Positions 36,822-48,260 of a stretch of DNA of 64,000 nt are shown in pieces. The notes beneath the pieces are model-generated. The model saw nothing but the letters and a program-made list of their open reading frames with translations. It was not told the DNA's origin and searched no databases. Position 1 is the stretch's first letter; every line of letters starts with the position of its first letter. This stretch comes from Plectrocnemia conspersa (Eukaryota > Arthropoda > Insecta > Trichoptera > Polycentropodidae): NCBI GenBank assembly GCA_009617715.1, contig VTFK01000092.1, forward strand, positions 248,001 through 312,000, given 5' to 3'. Both the position numbers and the translations under genes were made by a program.

Positions 36822-37178
36822 AAAAGTTTTTACAAATTTAAAAAAGTTTGAGAACCGCTGGGTAACTCAATTTAAATTATTTTTATTGAAATTTCTAGGT
36901 TATTCGTTTTTATAATTTTAAAATCAAGATAATCATTTTAAAAATCTAATTATAAGGAAAAGTAATAATTATTTTTTATTTCCGGCGAACCACATGTTGA
37001 GAACCATCTAATAATAACTTGAATTGATGCATTGATACATTTATAACATGTCTAAAAAAATTCAACGAAATATTCGGACCGTATCAAAAGATACGTAAAT
37101 TTAAATAAAAAAGGTAAAATTCGCGAAGTTTTGCGAAAAGGTGCCGGTATTTAGCGTAAGTCTGGTAGTGAAACTACC
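36822..37178 (-). repeat. Right inverted arm of the piggyBac element
   Basis: Inverse of 34725-35030. It also holds the hairpin GGTAGT-GAA-ACTACC (37164-37178), 13 bases inside the TTAA. Confidence 0.85.
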
Positions 37179-37195
37179 GGTCGGTAAAGTGTTAA

Positions 37196-38256
37196 CCGAC
37201 AAGCATCGCCAAATAAATGTTTTGATCTTCCGTAATTAAAGTGTTAAATATCAGCAAAAGATAAAATAAACATTTGTTCTATATTAAAAATCAACATTTC
37301 TTTGGTGTAATGAAAATAAGACATAATCTTATGTACGTCAGATGTCTTATATCAGATTTCGAGATTTAATGTAGAAAAATAAAGACAGTTTAACATGAGT
37401 TAGACCAGTAAACATCGGGGCTTTGTTGTTCAAGCGTTTTATGAGTAAACTTTAACGTAAATCTAACGTAAAGCTCCCTGTTATAACGATACAGAGAGCT
37501 TTGCGTTCACATTTCGCGCTTAATACTAATTAAAAAGTGTTTTTCTGTGAATATCTAATATTCGGGAAAATGGATTTACGCTGAAATGCAAACCTAAGAC
37601 CGCTAGAACGCCATAAAGGTAAAAGCAGCAAGAACAGTCAAGATGTTAAGAAATATTTAAAACGCTTTTCTTGCAAAATGATATTGGCAACCACAGAGCC
37701 CTAAGTGCTGAAATTATTTTAAGTATCAATAGGGCTCTCTTTATCATTAGTAAAACACATGTGACTTTTTAATTCGGGACTACTTAAAAAATAAGATTAA
37801 AAAAATTGTGCTTATTCTCAAAGGGATTTTAGGAAAAGAATCAGACAGAAAATCATGTCATTACGTCTTAGATGATCCGGAGAGTGATTGAGAAATTTCA
37901 GGAACATCTTTAGCAATATATTATAGACGATGAGCCAATTGTCTTATATGATTTTAAAAATCAATTAAAACAAAATTATTTTAAGAAATATCTATAATTT
38001 GTTACTATCTATGGTTATTTTTTTTAATTCTTCCAAATTGTAGGATATCTTTATGCAATAACCTGGTAATCCATTTTTTTATTAGAAATTATCTCCTTTC
38101 AAAAATTCTGATTATAAATTATATCCTAGCAAAAGATGTCTAAACTAACCTAAAATAAGTCAAAAACATCGTTGACTTTGGCAAGCTGGATAGCTCATGC
38201 AAGAGAAGCGTTCGCAAGACCGCCATGGACAAGAGTAAGTGACGCAATCTAAAAAA
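37196..38256. other. No gene; imperfect inverted repeats
   Basis: Around 37468-37506 the halves AAAGCTC and GAGCTTT form a hairpin. AGAGCCCTA (37694) and TAGGGCTCT (37730) form another inverted pair. These may be remnants of small foldback elements. Nothing coding. Confidence 0.4.
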
Positions 38257-38316
38257 GGACGGATTGTCAACACCTCCCTTTGGCAACTTTTAAAAGTGTT
38301 TCATTAAGTAGATGCT
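38257..38316 (+). repeat. Dispersed repeat, copy 1
   Basis: ACGGATTGTC, ACACC.TCCCTT and AAAAGTG.TTCA..AAGTAGA are shared in order with 55933-55992, same orientation. A mobile element of unknown class, possibly a retroelement tail. Confidence 0.55.
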
Positions 38317-38529
38317 ACGCCAAAAAATCACTGAATTGCAAATAAACGCTTCTATATTTGCCAAATTCAACCCACATTCCCTCTTATAATGATGTTTGAG
38401 ATATTAAAATTTAAATAACAAATGGTTTAGAATAAAATTAAATTATTGTGTATTAGCAAAATATCTGTCGGTTAAAATATTTATTTTTTTAAATAAATGA
38501 ACTAGTTTCTACAAAATACAAGTCCACTG

Positions 38530-39220
38530 ATGAAACGAAAATATAAAGAACTACATTTGCTGACGATTAAGTGTTATAAAAAATGTATAAAACTTATGTA
38601 CAACTTTATTGGCTTAAAAAAGGGGCTTCTAACGAGTATAAAATGGCTAATAGATATTACATGGATGGTTTTGGATTAAAAAAGAGTGATGATTTCTAAT
38701 GAAAGTAAAATAATTATATAAGGATCAGATAGGGCGCATTACGTTCGTCGTCAAGGTGAGCAAATACATAGTGAAAAAAAAGTGAATTGTCCTGGGGGTG
38801 CTTCTTATTATCCGGAATGGAATGTATATATTTTTTCGACGAAACAGTGAAAGCTGAGGATTATAAAACTATCCTGAAATATCGCTTGATTTTAAATTTG
38901 AACTGTAATTTAATGAATTTTTTCCACCCTGTTATCAGCTGAAAAAAGTCAGTAATGTTTATTATTTAAACAATGCAGTGCAGATAAAATTTAAAAAAAA
39001 CTATGGACTGTCGCTGAAATAGTTTTAAATTTAACTAAATAAACATCTTTATGCTATACTTGAGACGAAAAAGCGATTGCATAACTCAGCAAGGATACAA
39101 AAAATCATAAAAGGGATCGAAAGAGTTTGTCGCGGTGAATGAGAATGAGCTCATTGAATCGTTGATTAATTCCATACTTCTCTATGTTGATCGCTAATTT
39201 CAAGGCTAAAGTCGGTAAAA
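38530..39220 (+). pseudogene. Tc1/mariner-type transposase remnant
   Basis: One frame reads RVMISNESKII, stop, then GSDRAHYVRRQGEQ. This corresponds to the Tc1-family block around the second catalytic Asp (usually S-D-E-S-K-F, followed by G-S-D-G and Y-V-R-R). The aspartate is Asn in this copy. Some 400 bp downstream, ENELIESLINSI followed by YVDR and FQG fits the Tc1 C-terminus (L-I-x-S-M, then a tail near a stop). Frames are broken by many stops and the middle is unreadable. Terminal repeats were not located. A dead element, probably old. Confidence 0.6.
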
Positions 39221-39539
39221 TAAAAAATAAAATTAACCTGTTTATTGGTGGTTATTAATGATTATATATTACCTGTTTTTTCACTACATTATTAATTTAA
39301 AATTTAGGTTTTTTTCTAAGTATTGCTCAAATTGTATTGTTTTATCATTTTTCTTTACGATATGTTTTTATCTATGTCAACTAATATTGTATATATATAT
39401 AATATAAATTTAATTTCTTCCTACCCTTCTGCAAGATTAACCGTGCCGTCTGCGTCTCGAATGTTATTTATTATATATTTTTCTGCTGAAATGTATTCTT
39501 TCCGTTTTCCATCCAAGAGAACTCTCATTTGATGGATTA

Positions 39540-40130
39540 GCTTAGTAATAATCCCCGTATCGCTTATCTCCGAACAAATATTCCACCATAATCGAATATT
39601 ATACTAACAAATACACATACAATACGAGAACGAAACCAATCATCCCCTTCGCAGTTTTGACATGAGCCGCCTCGGCAATAAACCACAACATTAACTACGA
39701 ATTCCGTCCATATGCGTTGAACGAGCTTAATGGCGCGTTTAACTGAGCTAATTTCGAGTTACTTTTTACAAGTTACTACTATCTCTGTATAACGACGGAT
39801 CCATCCGCGGTCGAGTGCACCTCATCCGCAAAATGGAACCGGAATTTTATACGCATGGCGTTTATTTCGCGTCGTAAAAAAAAAAAAGTTTGGATCAATG
39901 GGTTAAGGATTGCCTCATACACTTTATGCCCGGACATAAAAAGACAGGGGTGGATTAAGTGAAACCGTAAAGCAGACGTTAAACTACATCGGCCCTAAAA
40001 ACTTTGTGTATTTTTGCCGAGCATTTAATGCGCGCAAATAAATTTCCAGTGCCCTTAACGAGTCCATGCAGACGGACAGTCGTTGTGCGGCATTTAATTG
40101 GTTTTGTTTCGTCTTATCAAAAGTTGATGG
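39540..40130. promoter_or_regulatory. GC-richer island with two GCATTTAAT sites
   Basis: GCATTTAATG at 40021-40030 and GCATTTAATT at 40089-40098 lie within an island about 590 bp long that starts near 39540. No coding frame. Confidence 0.4.
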
Positions 40131-41655
40131 CATAATTGTTATGCTAGTTTTATTATTATAATGGCTTGTGTAAGAACTATTATATTCACTTTAAAAATAT
40201 AAATTGCTGACAAATTAAAATTTGAACCATTTCTTTGTACTGTTATTTTTTTGGTTTAATGTTAACAATATGAATTTAACCAATATTCGACTAAGAGAAC
40301 CAATTATTTATTAATAAAGTACTAAAAAACAATTATAATCAAGTGTTTTGTGCTTCAAGCAATGAAGAATATACAAACAAGAAAATAAATAGTATTTTTG
40401 ATCTAAATTATAGTAGGAAAAGTTAGCTGTTTGACAATGAATAGAATTTTTTTTTTAATATGAACAAATGTTACAAGAATAATAATGCATTAAAAATAAA
40501 TAGAAGTTGCCGGTTTATAAATTTTTTTTAGTTAGTAAATTTAAAGCAACAAAAATATAAGATATAATAAAAAAAAAAATATAAAAAACCTTTATAAAAA
40601 AAAAATAAAACATACATTATTTAAATATTTAAAGCTACTAGATTACTAATTTTTTTATAGTGTGATTATTATATTGCTTAGCACTAGCACGATAGACGAG
40701 TTATACACCTCGAAAAATCTGGGTTTAAACTCATATGGACCTAAGTGTTTTTTAAATACTAATATGAAATTAATTAGAAATATAAAAATAAATTCCGATC
40801 GATGAGTGCAGGTAAGGTTTATCTAGATTTTCCTAATCTCACGGATGAATATCGATATGAATAATTAAAAGTTAATATTAAATATTATAAATTCTCTAAT
40901 ATTTAGTAATTTATTAATGTATATAAAAATAACCAGAACGAATTAAAAATAAAAATTAAAACCTAAGTGTTGAGGGCCCGTTGCTTACACACATTCGCTA
41001 GCTGCGGTATCTCACGATAGTGAAAGTCCGACAGCTAGTTAAATAAAAATGCAGTAAAGTCTTGTGAACTATCAATAATACACAAACATTCAGAAACTAA
41101 AAAGATAAATTAAAGTCTAATATTATTAAACTTGACGCATGATGTTAATATTAGACATTAAACCGTTCTCTCTCAGGGTTTATGATACATAAACAAGTCT
41201 TATAATGTGTTAAATAGTTTCATGTTGAATGTTCAAAACGAGTTCATTTAACATTTAGTATTAACACTATGTAACTAAAACTAAATTCATTATGAATATA
41301 TAAATTAGATTCACAAAATACATTATAACAATGTAAAACTCAAATATCACATGTGAAAATTCCATTTAATCCTTGAATGCCTGCAAAAACTTTTTCTATA
41401 ACATACATATGTATTATATACAACCTGAAACAATAACACAGCCATTTAGCTTCTTTCCATTGCACGCATTTTTACGTAAGAATCGTAAATCTTTACGTGA
41501 CACACTCCGTTTTAAATCCCCAAAAAATGTATACGTTCTGTCAGACTCACGAATGATATACAACCGAAAAACTCGAGGTTGCCTTTTTGAGACTTTTTTT
41601 CCCAAAAAAGAATTTTTGTAAAATACATAATTATGTTTCAAGGAAAAATAAGTAT
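40131..41655. other. AT-rich; start of the intron after the 41.7-kb exon
   Basis: A SINE-like fragment lies at 40690-40760, with a GGGTTTAAACTC B-box-like motif. A dispersed repeat at 41002-41038 is listed separately. I looked on the minus strand for the next exon of the claudin-like gene and found none. Confidence 0.45.
41002..41038 (+). repeat. Dispersed repeat, copy 2
   Basis: CTGCGGTATCTCACGATAGT... ending ACAGCTAG. Inverted relative to 32821-32856. Confidence 0.6.
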
Positions 41656-41661
41656 ACTCAC

Positions 41662-42229
41662 GATTCGTGTAGCAGATCTTCCATAATCCAGAAACGGTCA
41701 GTTTCGACAGATAATCTCTATCACCGGTACCGTTATAAGCAGGGTTGCTCATTTTCTCTTCAGTGTGCATCCACTGGTTTGTCGTGATTGCAACTAAAAC
41801 TATCACAGCACTTAACGTGGCAGTTAACGGAGTTAAGATCCAGAGGCAAGTCACTGTAGCGTCTAGTTGAGCACTCGAAGGCAAAATTGGCACAGATTGG
41901 ATTGATTCTACGGGGGTTGAAGGTCCGTAAGAGGAATTCAGATTAGAGACCCTAGGTCCCGGCGAAATGTTAGTATTCCTTTGCGGAAATGGCTCAATCC
42001 CATCTGTCGCTTCGAAGGTCCTGTTGTTGCCCCTGTAGCTGTCGTATCCCAGAGTGTAAAAGGTCGGAGGACTGACCGTTGAATTCCCGACGGTCCTCCT
42101 GTCTAAAGTCGCGCTCAGAGTCGGAGGAGGGTGCTGTATTTTGATGTGAGTCGAAGACGACGGAGTCGTGTGGTCTACTTGACGATAGTACAGATCGCGC
42201 TGATCCAAATCGTGAACGGTGCGGTGCAT
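41662..42229 (-). CDS. N-terminal coding exon of a claudin/TARP-like four-TM protein
   Basis: This is 189 codons plus one base, from the ATG at 42229 to the GTGAGT donor (intron from 41661). The ATG is the first after an in-frame TAG and has A at -3. Residues 1-120 are hydrophilic, rich in Ser, Pro, Thr and Asn, with no domain. Residues about 128-149 form the first membrane helix (CLWILTPLTATLSAVIVLVA). NQW (151-153), an N-glycosylation sequon NGT (166-168), GLW (181-183) and C186 follow. W...GLW..C is the first extracellular-loop signature of the PMP22/claudin family. SGLWKIC is closest to stargazin-type calcium-channel gamma subunits (TARPs). Such proteins act at the plasma membrane as channel or receptor auxiliaries or junction components. 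The long N-terminal tail is unlike vertebrate TARPs. Insect claudins are the alternative. The remaining helices must lie on exons not found here. Confidence 0.82.
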
Positions 42230-42386
42230 AGTTTTTTTGGGGATTATGTGCTGACATGCACGCTACTCCACTGATTCATTAGGAATACATTAAAAATAAA
42301 TAAAAATCACCTCACGTTTAAAAGAAATAACACAAAACTAAATTTGATTGATAATAATTGAGCACTCATTGCGGCGATGCCAGTAT
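42230..42386 (-). other. 5'UTR part of the claudin/TARP-like exon, with upstream ORFs
   Basis: The acceptor is TTATTGTTTCAG|ATACTGG, with the exon starting at 42386. An upstream ATG at 42369 opens a 20-codon frame ending at 42307. A second ATG at 42257 opens an 87-codon frame that overlaps the main start out of frame and ends at 41994. Both have weaker contexts than the main start or are short, so leaky scanning or translational control is possible. Confidence 0.65.
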
Positions 42387-42654
42387 CTGAAACAATAAAT
42401 AAAATTATGATTATTCTCTTATCATGATATTAGTAACAAGGAATCGCCCCCAAGGGTGTATTCTTGTACGTAATAGAGTAGAATGGTATTCGCGTTAAAT
42501 ATAATTTATATAATATATGAATAAGTGGTTATCTAGTTGGTCTTAATATTTTTTTCGAGCGGAAATTGAAGCTGTCTTCCGACCTTTTTGCGGATTAGGG
42601 TTCAAAAAAGATTAAAGGATCAACAATAAATAAAAGCAGTAACATGTTATGTAA

Positions 42655-42860
42655 TAAGAGTGGGCGATAAGTTTTTGCACTTTTGAAAATTCAATAAAAA
42701 AAAATACAGTTCGTATGATAATAAATGTTTATTTCACTGAAATAACACAATTAGGAAAATAATGTCCATTATTCCGGTGCTTGCATTACTCGAATCTGAC
42801 ACCTAGTCTTTAAAGCACAGCGTTTCTCATCTGCCATAGAAATTGGGAAATGCTAAAAAT
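42655..42860 (-). mobile_element. Probable mariner-type transposase 3' end
   Basis: On the minus strand the frame ADEKRCALKTRCQIRVMQAPE ends at a stop. It is followed by TTTCAGTGAAATAAAC and the sequence AAAAGTGCAAAAACTTATCG plus CCCACTC. A Cys-containing C-terminal helix, a short 3'UTR with AATAAA-like sequence and an AAAAACTTAT-type terminal sequence recall mariner ends. No matching opposite end was found, so this is a truncated remnant. Confidence 0.35.
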
Positions 42861-43239
42861 TTCTGCTAAAAAATATATTTTTAATAATAAATCTGTGGCT
42901 TAGTCTTTAAAGGTCCAACAGTAAAAAATAAAAAAAATATGTTAATGATCTTTTACTTGAGCTTTTGTGTTTGATTAATTTATTGACAATTTTTTTTTTA
43001 ATTTTTATATTGCGACAAACAATGTTGGGTGAGCGGTGGTAGAGAAGGTGGCGGAGAGATGATGTCAGAGTAAGATCTTCAGAGGCCTTGTAGGTGAGGC
43101 AGCGATAGTGTAGTAGACGTTGGTCTCTCTTTTGCCGTCGTGCATGATGGATGACCGTATAATCCTCGTCTACGGGCCGTATCTCAGCGTATCTCCTGTC
43201 AGGCCATATCTCTGTGTCTGCCGTGTCTCTCTCCTCTCC

Positions 43240-43580
43240 TCATTGGAAACCAGTTTTAAGGGCTGCAAAACTCGCTGACGAATCACAATCATGCAGCGAT
43301 CATCCAACCAATTGTTGCACTTATTTCTTAGAATAACGAAATATGTATACGCCTCTAGAAAGTGACATCAGCTTGATGTACATCTTTCCGGGGTCGAATT
43401 GTGCAATGAAAATATTGTAGCCTTACGGTGTTTTTTGTCGTCCGGTGATATATCGTTTCCCGTGACCGTTTCTCAACATATAAATATTTCTTTAATGCAT
43501 CGGAGAATATTTGCATATTATTTATGTGAACCGTTTTTTATAGACGTAACGGGGGCTTTTGTGTAGTCCCATCCATATTA
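43240..43580 (+). repeat. Dispersed repeat, copy 1 (unknown DNA element)
   Basis: It aligns over about 300 bp with 61915-62220 in the same orientation: CATTGGAAAC at the start, ACTCGCTGACGAATCAC, GTATACGCCTCTAGAAAGTG in the middle and GTGTAGT.CCATCC at the end. It has no coding frame. Copy 1 has an extra segment around 43374-43386. The GC-rich 200 bp to its left (43040-43240) may belong to the same element. Confidence 0.8.
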
Positions 43581-44089
43581 TTACGAATGATTTTTTCTTT
43601 TTCTTTCCCTAATAAAATAAAGGGGAAGTAAAATTAAGGAAGGAAGGAAAAATATCGATAACCAGATAAATAGTTTTATTCCAAGGAACTGGGATATAAA
43701 ATAACGCGAGTTTTAAGAATAACACCCCACACTATAATAATAAAAAAAATGTTTATAAAATTTTGTACTACAAAATAAACATGTATATTTTTATGTAAAT
43801 TAAAAAAAAATCAAGAAAAAAATTTACCTAAATTCATTTTAGATTTAAAAACAATAATGCTTTGTAATAATTGCGATGAAAGGAAATCATCAAACATACT
43901 TGTCAGTGCACCTGCTACGATTGAAGTTCGTAGAATTAGTTTGTCACAATCTCAGAAAAATGTATTAAAATAGTTAATAAAAATCAATATATTTTACAAA
44001 CTTATTAAAAAAAATCTTTTTAGTATTTTATTAGAGGTATCTTCAAACCTAATTCTAAAACATTACACGTTCCCTAAACCCGAAATTTC

Positions 44090-44560
44090 ATATTCAATCA
44101 ATTTTTATCTGAATTCTACCGGACACAATTTTAATCGTTATGGGCCAGAGGTGCTAAATCGCTACGCCCCAACGCACTTAAAGGTCATTAACGGCTATCA
44201 GTGGGACCTCAATTGGATTTTATTGAATTCCTTCCGTTCATACGTAGGAACACAAATATAAAGGGGCCGGGGGCAATAATGATGATTCGGTGCGCGCGTG
44301 CGGCCCACGGATACTGAGCGCTGATTGCTTTCGTTTTGGTGCTCCGATAATATTAGCGTCGATAAAATAAAAACAATAATAGCGAATCGTATCATTCCAA
44401 TTGAAAGCGGCGGCAGCGGTCCCTTTTGTGATTTTATACGGCAATTTGTGCCCAAACTCCAGCCCACGGTTTTTCCTCTAGCCACAAATAAAGCGGGATG
44501 GCGGCCGCAATCGCAGTCGGATACAATATATATAAAAACAAACGGGCGTGTGTATGTGTA
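44090..44560. promoter_or_regulatory. GC-richer island
   Basis: Contains AATTGGATTTTATTGAATTC near 44212 and GGGGCCGGGGGC near 44261. Overlapping frames on both strands (44198-44485 minus, 44325-44561 plus) have no known match. Confidence 0.32.
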
Positions 44561-44915
44561 ATACGTTTCAGGGTTGGCAAATTGCTATAAAAGCCAATTA
44601 AAATTATAATATTTTATGACTTTTAAGCACTTAACTAAAGATAAGAGTTAGACATCATACTCGATAAAGTGTAACAAGATAAAACTAAAACATCTCTGTA
44701 CCATTTTAAAATAAATAACTGCGCTTAGGCAAGTGCAGAGTTTAATAAAATAAAAATCATTTAAAAATAAAACTTATTGACATGAACTAGACAAACTCTT
44801 ATCTAACATTAAATATATAAAATTTTCATGCCAACGTATAAAGAATATCAGAAGATGATGCGATCTGAACTCGCGTAAATATTCATCGAAACATGGATTT
44901 CAAATTTGGAATAAC

Positions 44916-44949
44916 TTGTATTGTCAACAGAACTTAGTTGACAATACAA
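44916..44949. repeat. 13-bp perfect hairpin
   Basis: TTGTATTGTCAAC (44916-44928) and its exact complement (44937-44949) are separated by the 8-nt loop AGAACTTA. The stem does not extend further, so it is shorter than a normal microRNA precursor. Confidence 0.85.
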
Positions 44950-45626
44950 CTATTCTTAAGTTCACTAGTTTGAAGAAATGCTTAGCGACGTACAACTTTT
45001 GCGTTAACTAAGCTAATCATATAACAACGGTCGTTAAAAAGGCGCTGGGATATAAAATGGATTTTAATCTATATAATACTTATGTAAAGATTTTCTAAAA
45101 CATTTTAAATTATGAAAATATAATAGTATTTAGTTATTCAGGCATTTCAAATTATAGAATTTATAGTGTCATAAAGAACAAGTATAACTGACGGAATAGT
45201 TCAAAGTCAAGTTTAGACCATTGAAAAGGGGTAAAATATTGTTTTACTAATCAGCCGCCATTTGTTATGAATTATCTACGATCGCTTAAATAATTCAAGG
45301 AATATAAATTTAGATCACCTGAGCAAACAAGAGTAATTTTTTTAATAATATCCCATGACAAACATTTTGGAAGATCTTCTTAAAAATATACAGCGTGTAT
45401 TTGTAGTTTCCCGCATCAATATATGTAGTTAGTGTTTTAATAAAAGTCATAAAGTTAGTGGCAGTTGTGGGGTTTTATTCTTAAAACTCACGTTAATTTA
45501 CTGTGACTTAAATGATCATCCATCAACAAGGAAACAATACAATAGCGTAAAATATTGGGACCACACAATAGCCTTCGATACGATTAGAAAAAATGCAAGT
45601 GTTTTTACTGTAAATATTCTTCAGCA

Positions 45627-46076
45627 TTGAAAAAATATTTCTTTGTTACGATAAATCACCAAATCCACAAGAATCCACAACAATGCCTATCAAGCAAATG
45701 TCGCTTTCTAAAGGCGTCTACCTATTTCTCTGTTCTAAGAAACAAATGTTTCTATCGGCTGGATGATCACTTCATGATTGTGATTGCCTGGATTTCGATG
45801 AGGAGAGGGCAGTCACAAGCAGATACTCGAACAGGCCGGCAGATACTAGCCGCCTGCGGACTACATACGATCATGGACGGGCACATCCCGCCGCCAACTT
45901 CTCCACCACCGCTCGAAGAATATACTGTCACTACCACACCAAATCAGAACTCTGAGAATCGTCCACTGACATCAATCCTTCGCCAGCTTCTCCACCACCG
46001 CTCAAAGAAAACATCTCGCCATTTATCATTTGTCGCAACACAACAAAAACAATACGACACATATATAATATTTTAA
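45627..46076 (+). CDS. Unrecognised 149-codon frame with an internal duplication
   Basis: The longest unexplained plus-strand frame in the window. The second half is GC-richer, Pro/Thr/Ser-rich (HIPPPTSPPPLEEYTVTTT) and carries a DNA duplication: TTCTCCACCACCGCTC at 45899 and again about 88 bases later, read there in another frame. The first half is basic and A/T-rich. No domain is recognised. The duplicated DNA reads in two frames, which argues against selection on the protein. Likely a fragment of a mobile element or a non-coding repeat. Confidence 0.15.
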   Translation: MKKYFFVTINHQIHKNPQQCLSSKCRFLKASTYFSVLRNKCFYRLDDHFMIVIAWISMRRGQSQADTRTGRQILAACGLHTIMDGHIPPPTSPPPLEEYTVTTTPNQNSENRPLTSILRQLLHHRSKKTSRHLSFVATQQKQYDTYIIF

Positions 46077-47089
46077 GAAGGCTTAGATTAAATTATCTAC
46101 AATAATAGCTGTACCATATTGCGTTTATTAACTACGAGTACCTAAATGGGAACAAATTAAAATTATCCAAGAGGTTATTAAAAAGCTTTTCTTGTTTAGC
46201 AGCAATAAAGGTTTAAAGATTGAAAAAAATAAACTATAAAATAACTTAAATAAGATATTAAACAAAAATCACTTACTAACTGAATTATATACATAAAAAT
46301 ATTTAACACAGGAACATTAATTTGATCCTGAAAGGGCTACAGAAACCTGAGCCATGTCAATTGAAATTGTATATATTCACAACCAAAATTTAAAAATATG
46401 TTTTTTAGTATACTCGTCGACGCGAATTGAAGAAATCATATTCCATACAGAAACTTTTAGTGGGAGAGTTCCTACATGTTATTTTTTTTCAAAAAGGAGA
46501 AAAATAAAATATAATAATATTTCATAAGAATTGCTTATTGTACAATTAGACAGATACATTTTATTATTAATAATAAAAAATCAAACATATTTCGTTCTGA
46601 AATATAATTTCGAATACTTTAGCTGGTACTGATGAAGTCAATCCTAGTCTATAATTAAATACCATAAATTCGTTTTTAATTTTATATAACAAAGTCACTC
46701 CCTTAATTGTTCATACATCGGATAATGTATTTGTTTTTAACGACAGGCTCAAAAAAAAAACAGCGTTCTTTTTAAAGCCGTTTGGAAGATAAAAACTCTT
46801 AATTTTCTTGTTGGTTAATACTAAAAATTGTGTAAAAAAAAGCGGAAAGCTACTGAGCAGCAGAATTGAAATATTGCGCAACGTTTTAGTCCATTCATCA
46901 GCTGATTAACATACACTGCATTAGTAGGTTAGGAGTAGCTTCATTTGTAGACCATAGAGGGTTTTCTTTGGTGATAAATGGGGATATATATACACAAAAA
47001 ATGTCGTAAAAAACATATAGAAAAAATGTGAAGGCAACCCTAGTGCTAAATGTGTATATATAGACGTGCGTACTTTTGTTGGGCTGCTG
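46077..47089. other. AT-rich, no gene seen
   Basis: Nothing recognised. A slightly GC-richer tail runs from 46860 to 47090. Confidence 0.5.
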
Positions 47090-47370
47090 ATAAAAAAGGG
47101 CCGGCCCTATCTTGTTTCGCCATCTATAAATATTAGTAAGGGGTTGAACGTGTTTCACGTTTTAATGCGGCGATTTTGAAACTTATCACGGTCGGAGATT
47201 TTAATTTGCGAAACGGCCGCCGGTCTTTGTTCGGCGCTAACGAATTTCTGCGTAATCTTTCGACGGTTAAGCGCACAAAACGCCCGGTTAATTTTGAACC
47301 GTGCATTAAGGTTCGCGGCGTTATTGCAGCAATTCGCGCTAACGGTTCTAGGCGTATACCCACTAGGCTT
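47090..47370. promoter_or_regulatory. GC-richer island
   Basis: Sharp compositional change with many CG dinucleotides. Frames open on both strands (47133-47466 minus, 47176-47379 plus), as in other islands. Confidence 0.35.
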
Positions 47371-48182
47371 TTTTTGTAATGAGAATTTATTAATATGATA
47401 TTTATACCGACATTCTGGCTGTAAAACAAAGATAAATTTAACCATACTTACAGAAATGTCTACCATTTTTAATTTGGAAAAGAGTAGCTGAATTTCATTA
47501 GGTATGTACTGTTATTATAATTTTTAAAAAGTCAGGGTACAAACATATATTGAATGGCTAAAGCAAAATAATATATACAATTTAAAATAATTATTTTAAT
47601 TTAAAAATTGTATATTTTTTTATTGCTACTAAGTAAACACAATCAACAACTACTACGGAAGTGGTGTTATACCAGAATGGTTTGTGAATCGTATCATTTA
47701 TTTATTCAATAACAAACTTAAAATCAATATATATCTTTATGAAAGACCTGGATCGTTTTTTTAACACGTTTATAAAATAAAAATATAAATAATCTTACAA
47801 ACATATTAATTTTATATCATATATATGTTATTGGTATTACTACCTTTTTATTGATAAGATTTGGATAAAAATAGAAATATAAAATAAGATGCAGTTAATA
47901 ACAAATTAAAGAAAAAACTAGAAACCCTTTATAATTTAGGCGAAAAAATAGAAATATAGGGAATATATTTTCTGATGTGACAGTATTTTTTAATGGTTGT
48001 TATTCGAAAGCTAATATGCGTTTTTTTTTTAAAATTAATATAATAATGTGTTATTATATATTATTTTTATAGATTTATCTTCAATGACTTGTTTAGCAAA
48101 AATATAATAAAATATTACTAGTGTTATAATTGGATTAAATGGGTTTAAATATTTCTGCATAATTTTTTTTATTTTGTATAGT

Positions 48183-48260
48183 TAGCGCGCTCTTTTTAAT
48201 AAATATTGATTTTAGGCCGCAATGGCGGCAAGCTCTTTCGAGCGAAGTTCTAGGATATGT
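48183..48260 (-). repeat. LINE 3'-tail-like repeat, copy 1
   Basis: GCGC.CTTTTTTAATAAATAT, GGCCGCAATGG and AGCGAAGTTC are shared in order with 58175-58255. Copy 2 adjoins a minus-strand RT fragment, so this is likely a 3' end of the same LINE family. Confidence 0.5.

Larger units (their letters stand above)
34462..37195 (+). mobile_element. Complete but defective piggyBac-family element
   Basis: The 2.7-kb element is bounded by TTAA (34462-34465 and 37192-37195). Its inverted ends begin CACTTTACCTACCG on the left and, read inward, CACTTTACCGACCG on the right. Long subterminal inverted arms (34725-35030 against 36822-37178) enclose a decayed transposase. The left end has about 260 bp of extra sequence between terminus and arm, holding two copies of a 14-bp palindrome. 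TTAA targets, matching ends and a piggyBac transposase agree. The structure is intact, but the transposase cannot be made, so it could move only with help from another copy. Confidence 0.85.

Noticed and set aside
41994..42257. The overlapping frame as the true start of the claudin-like protein
   Set aside because: It is out of frame with the transmembrane helix and the GLW..C signature and ends early.
44916..44949. MicroRNA precursor
   Set aside because: The stem is only 13 bp and does not extend; no known insect microRNA seed was recognised here or elsewhere in the window.
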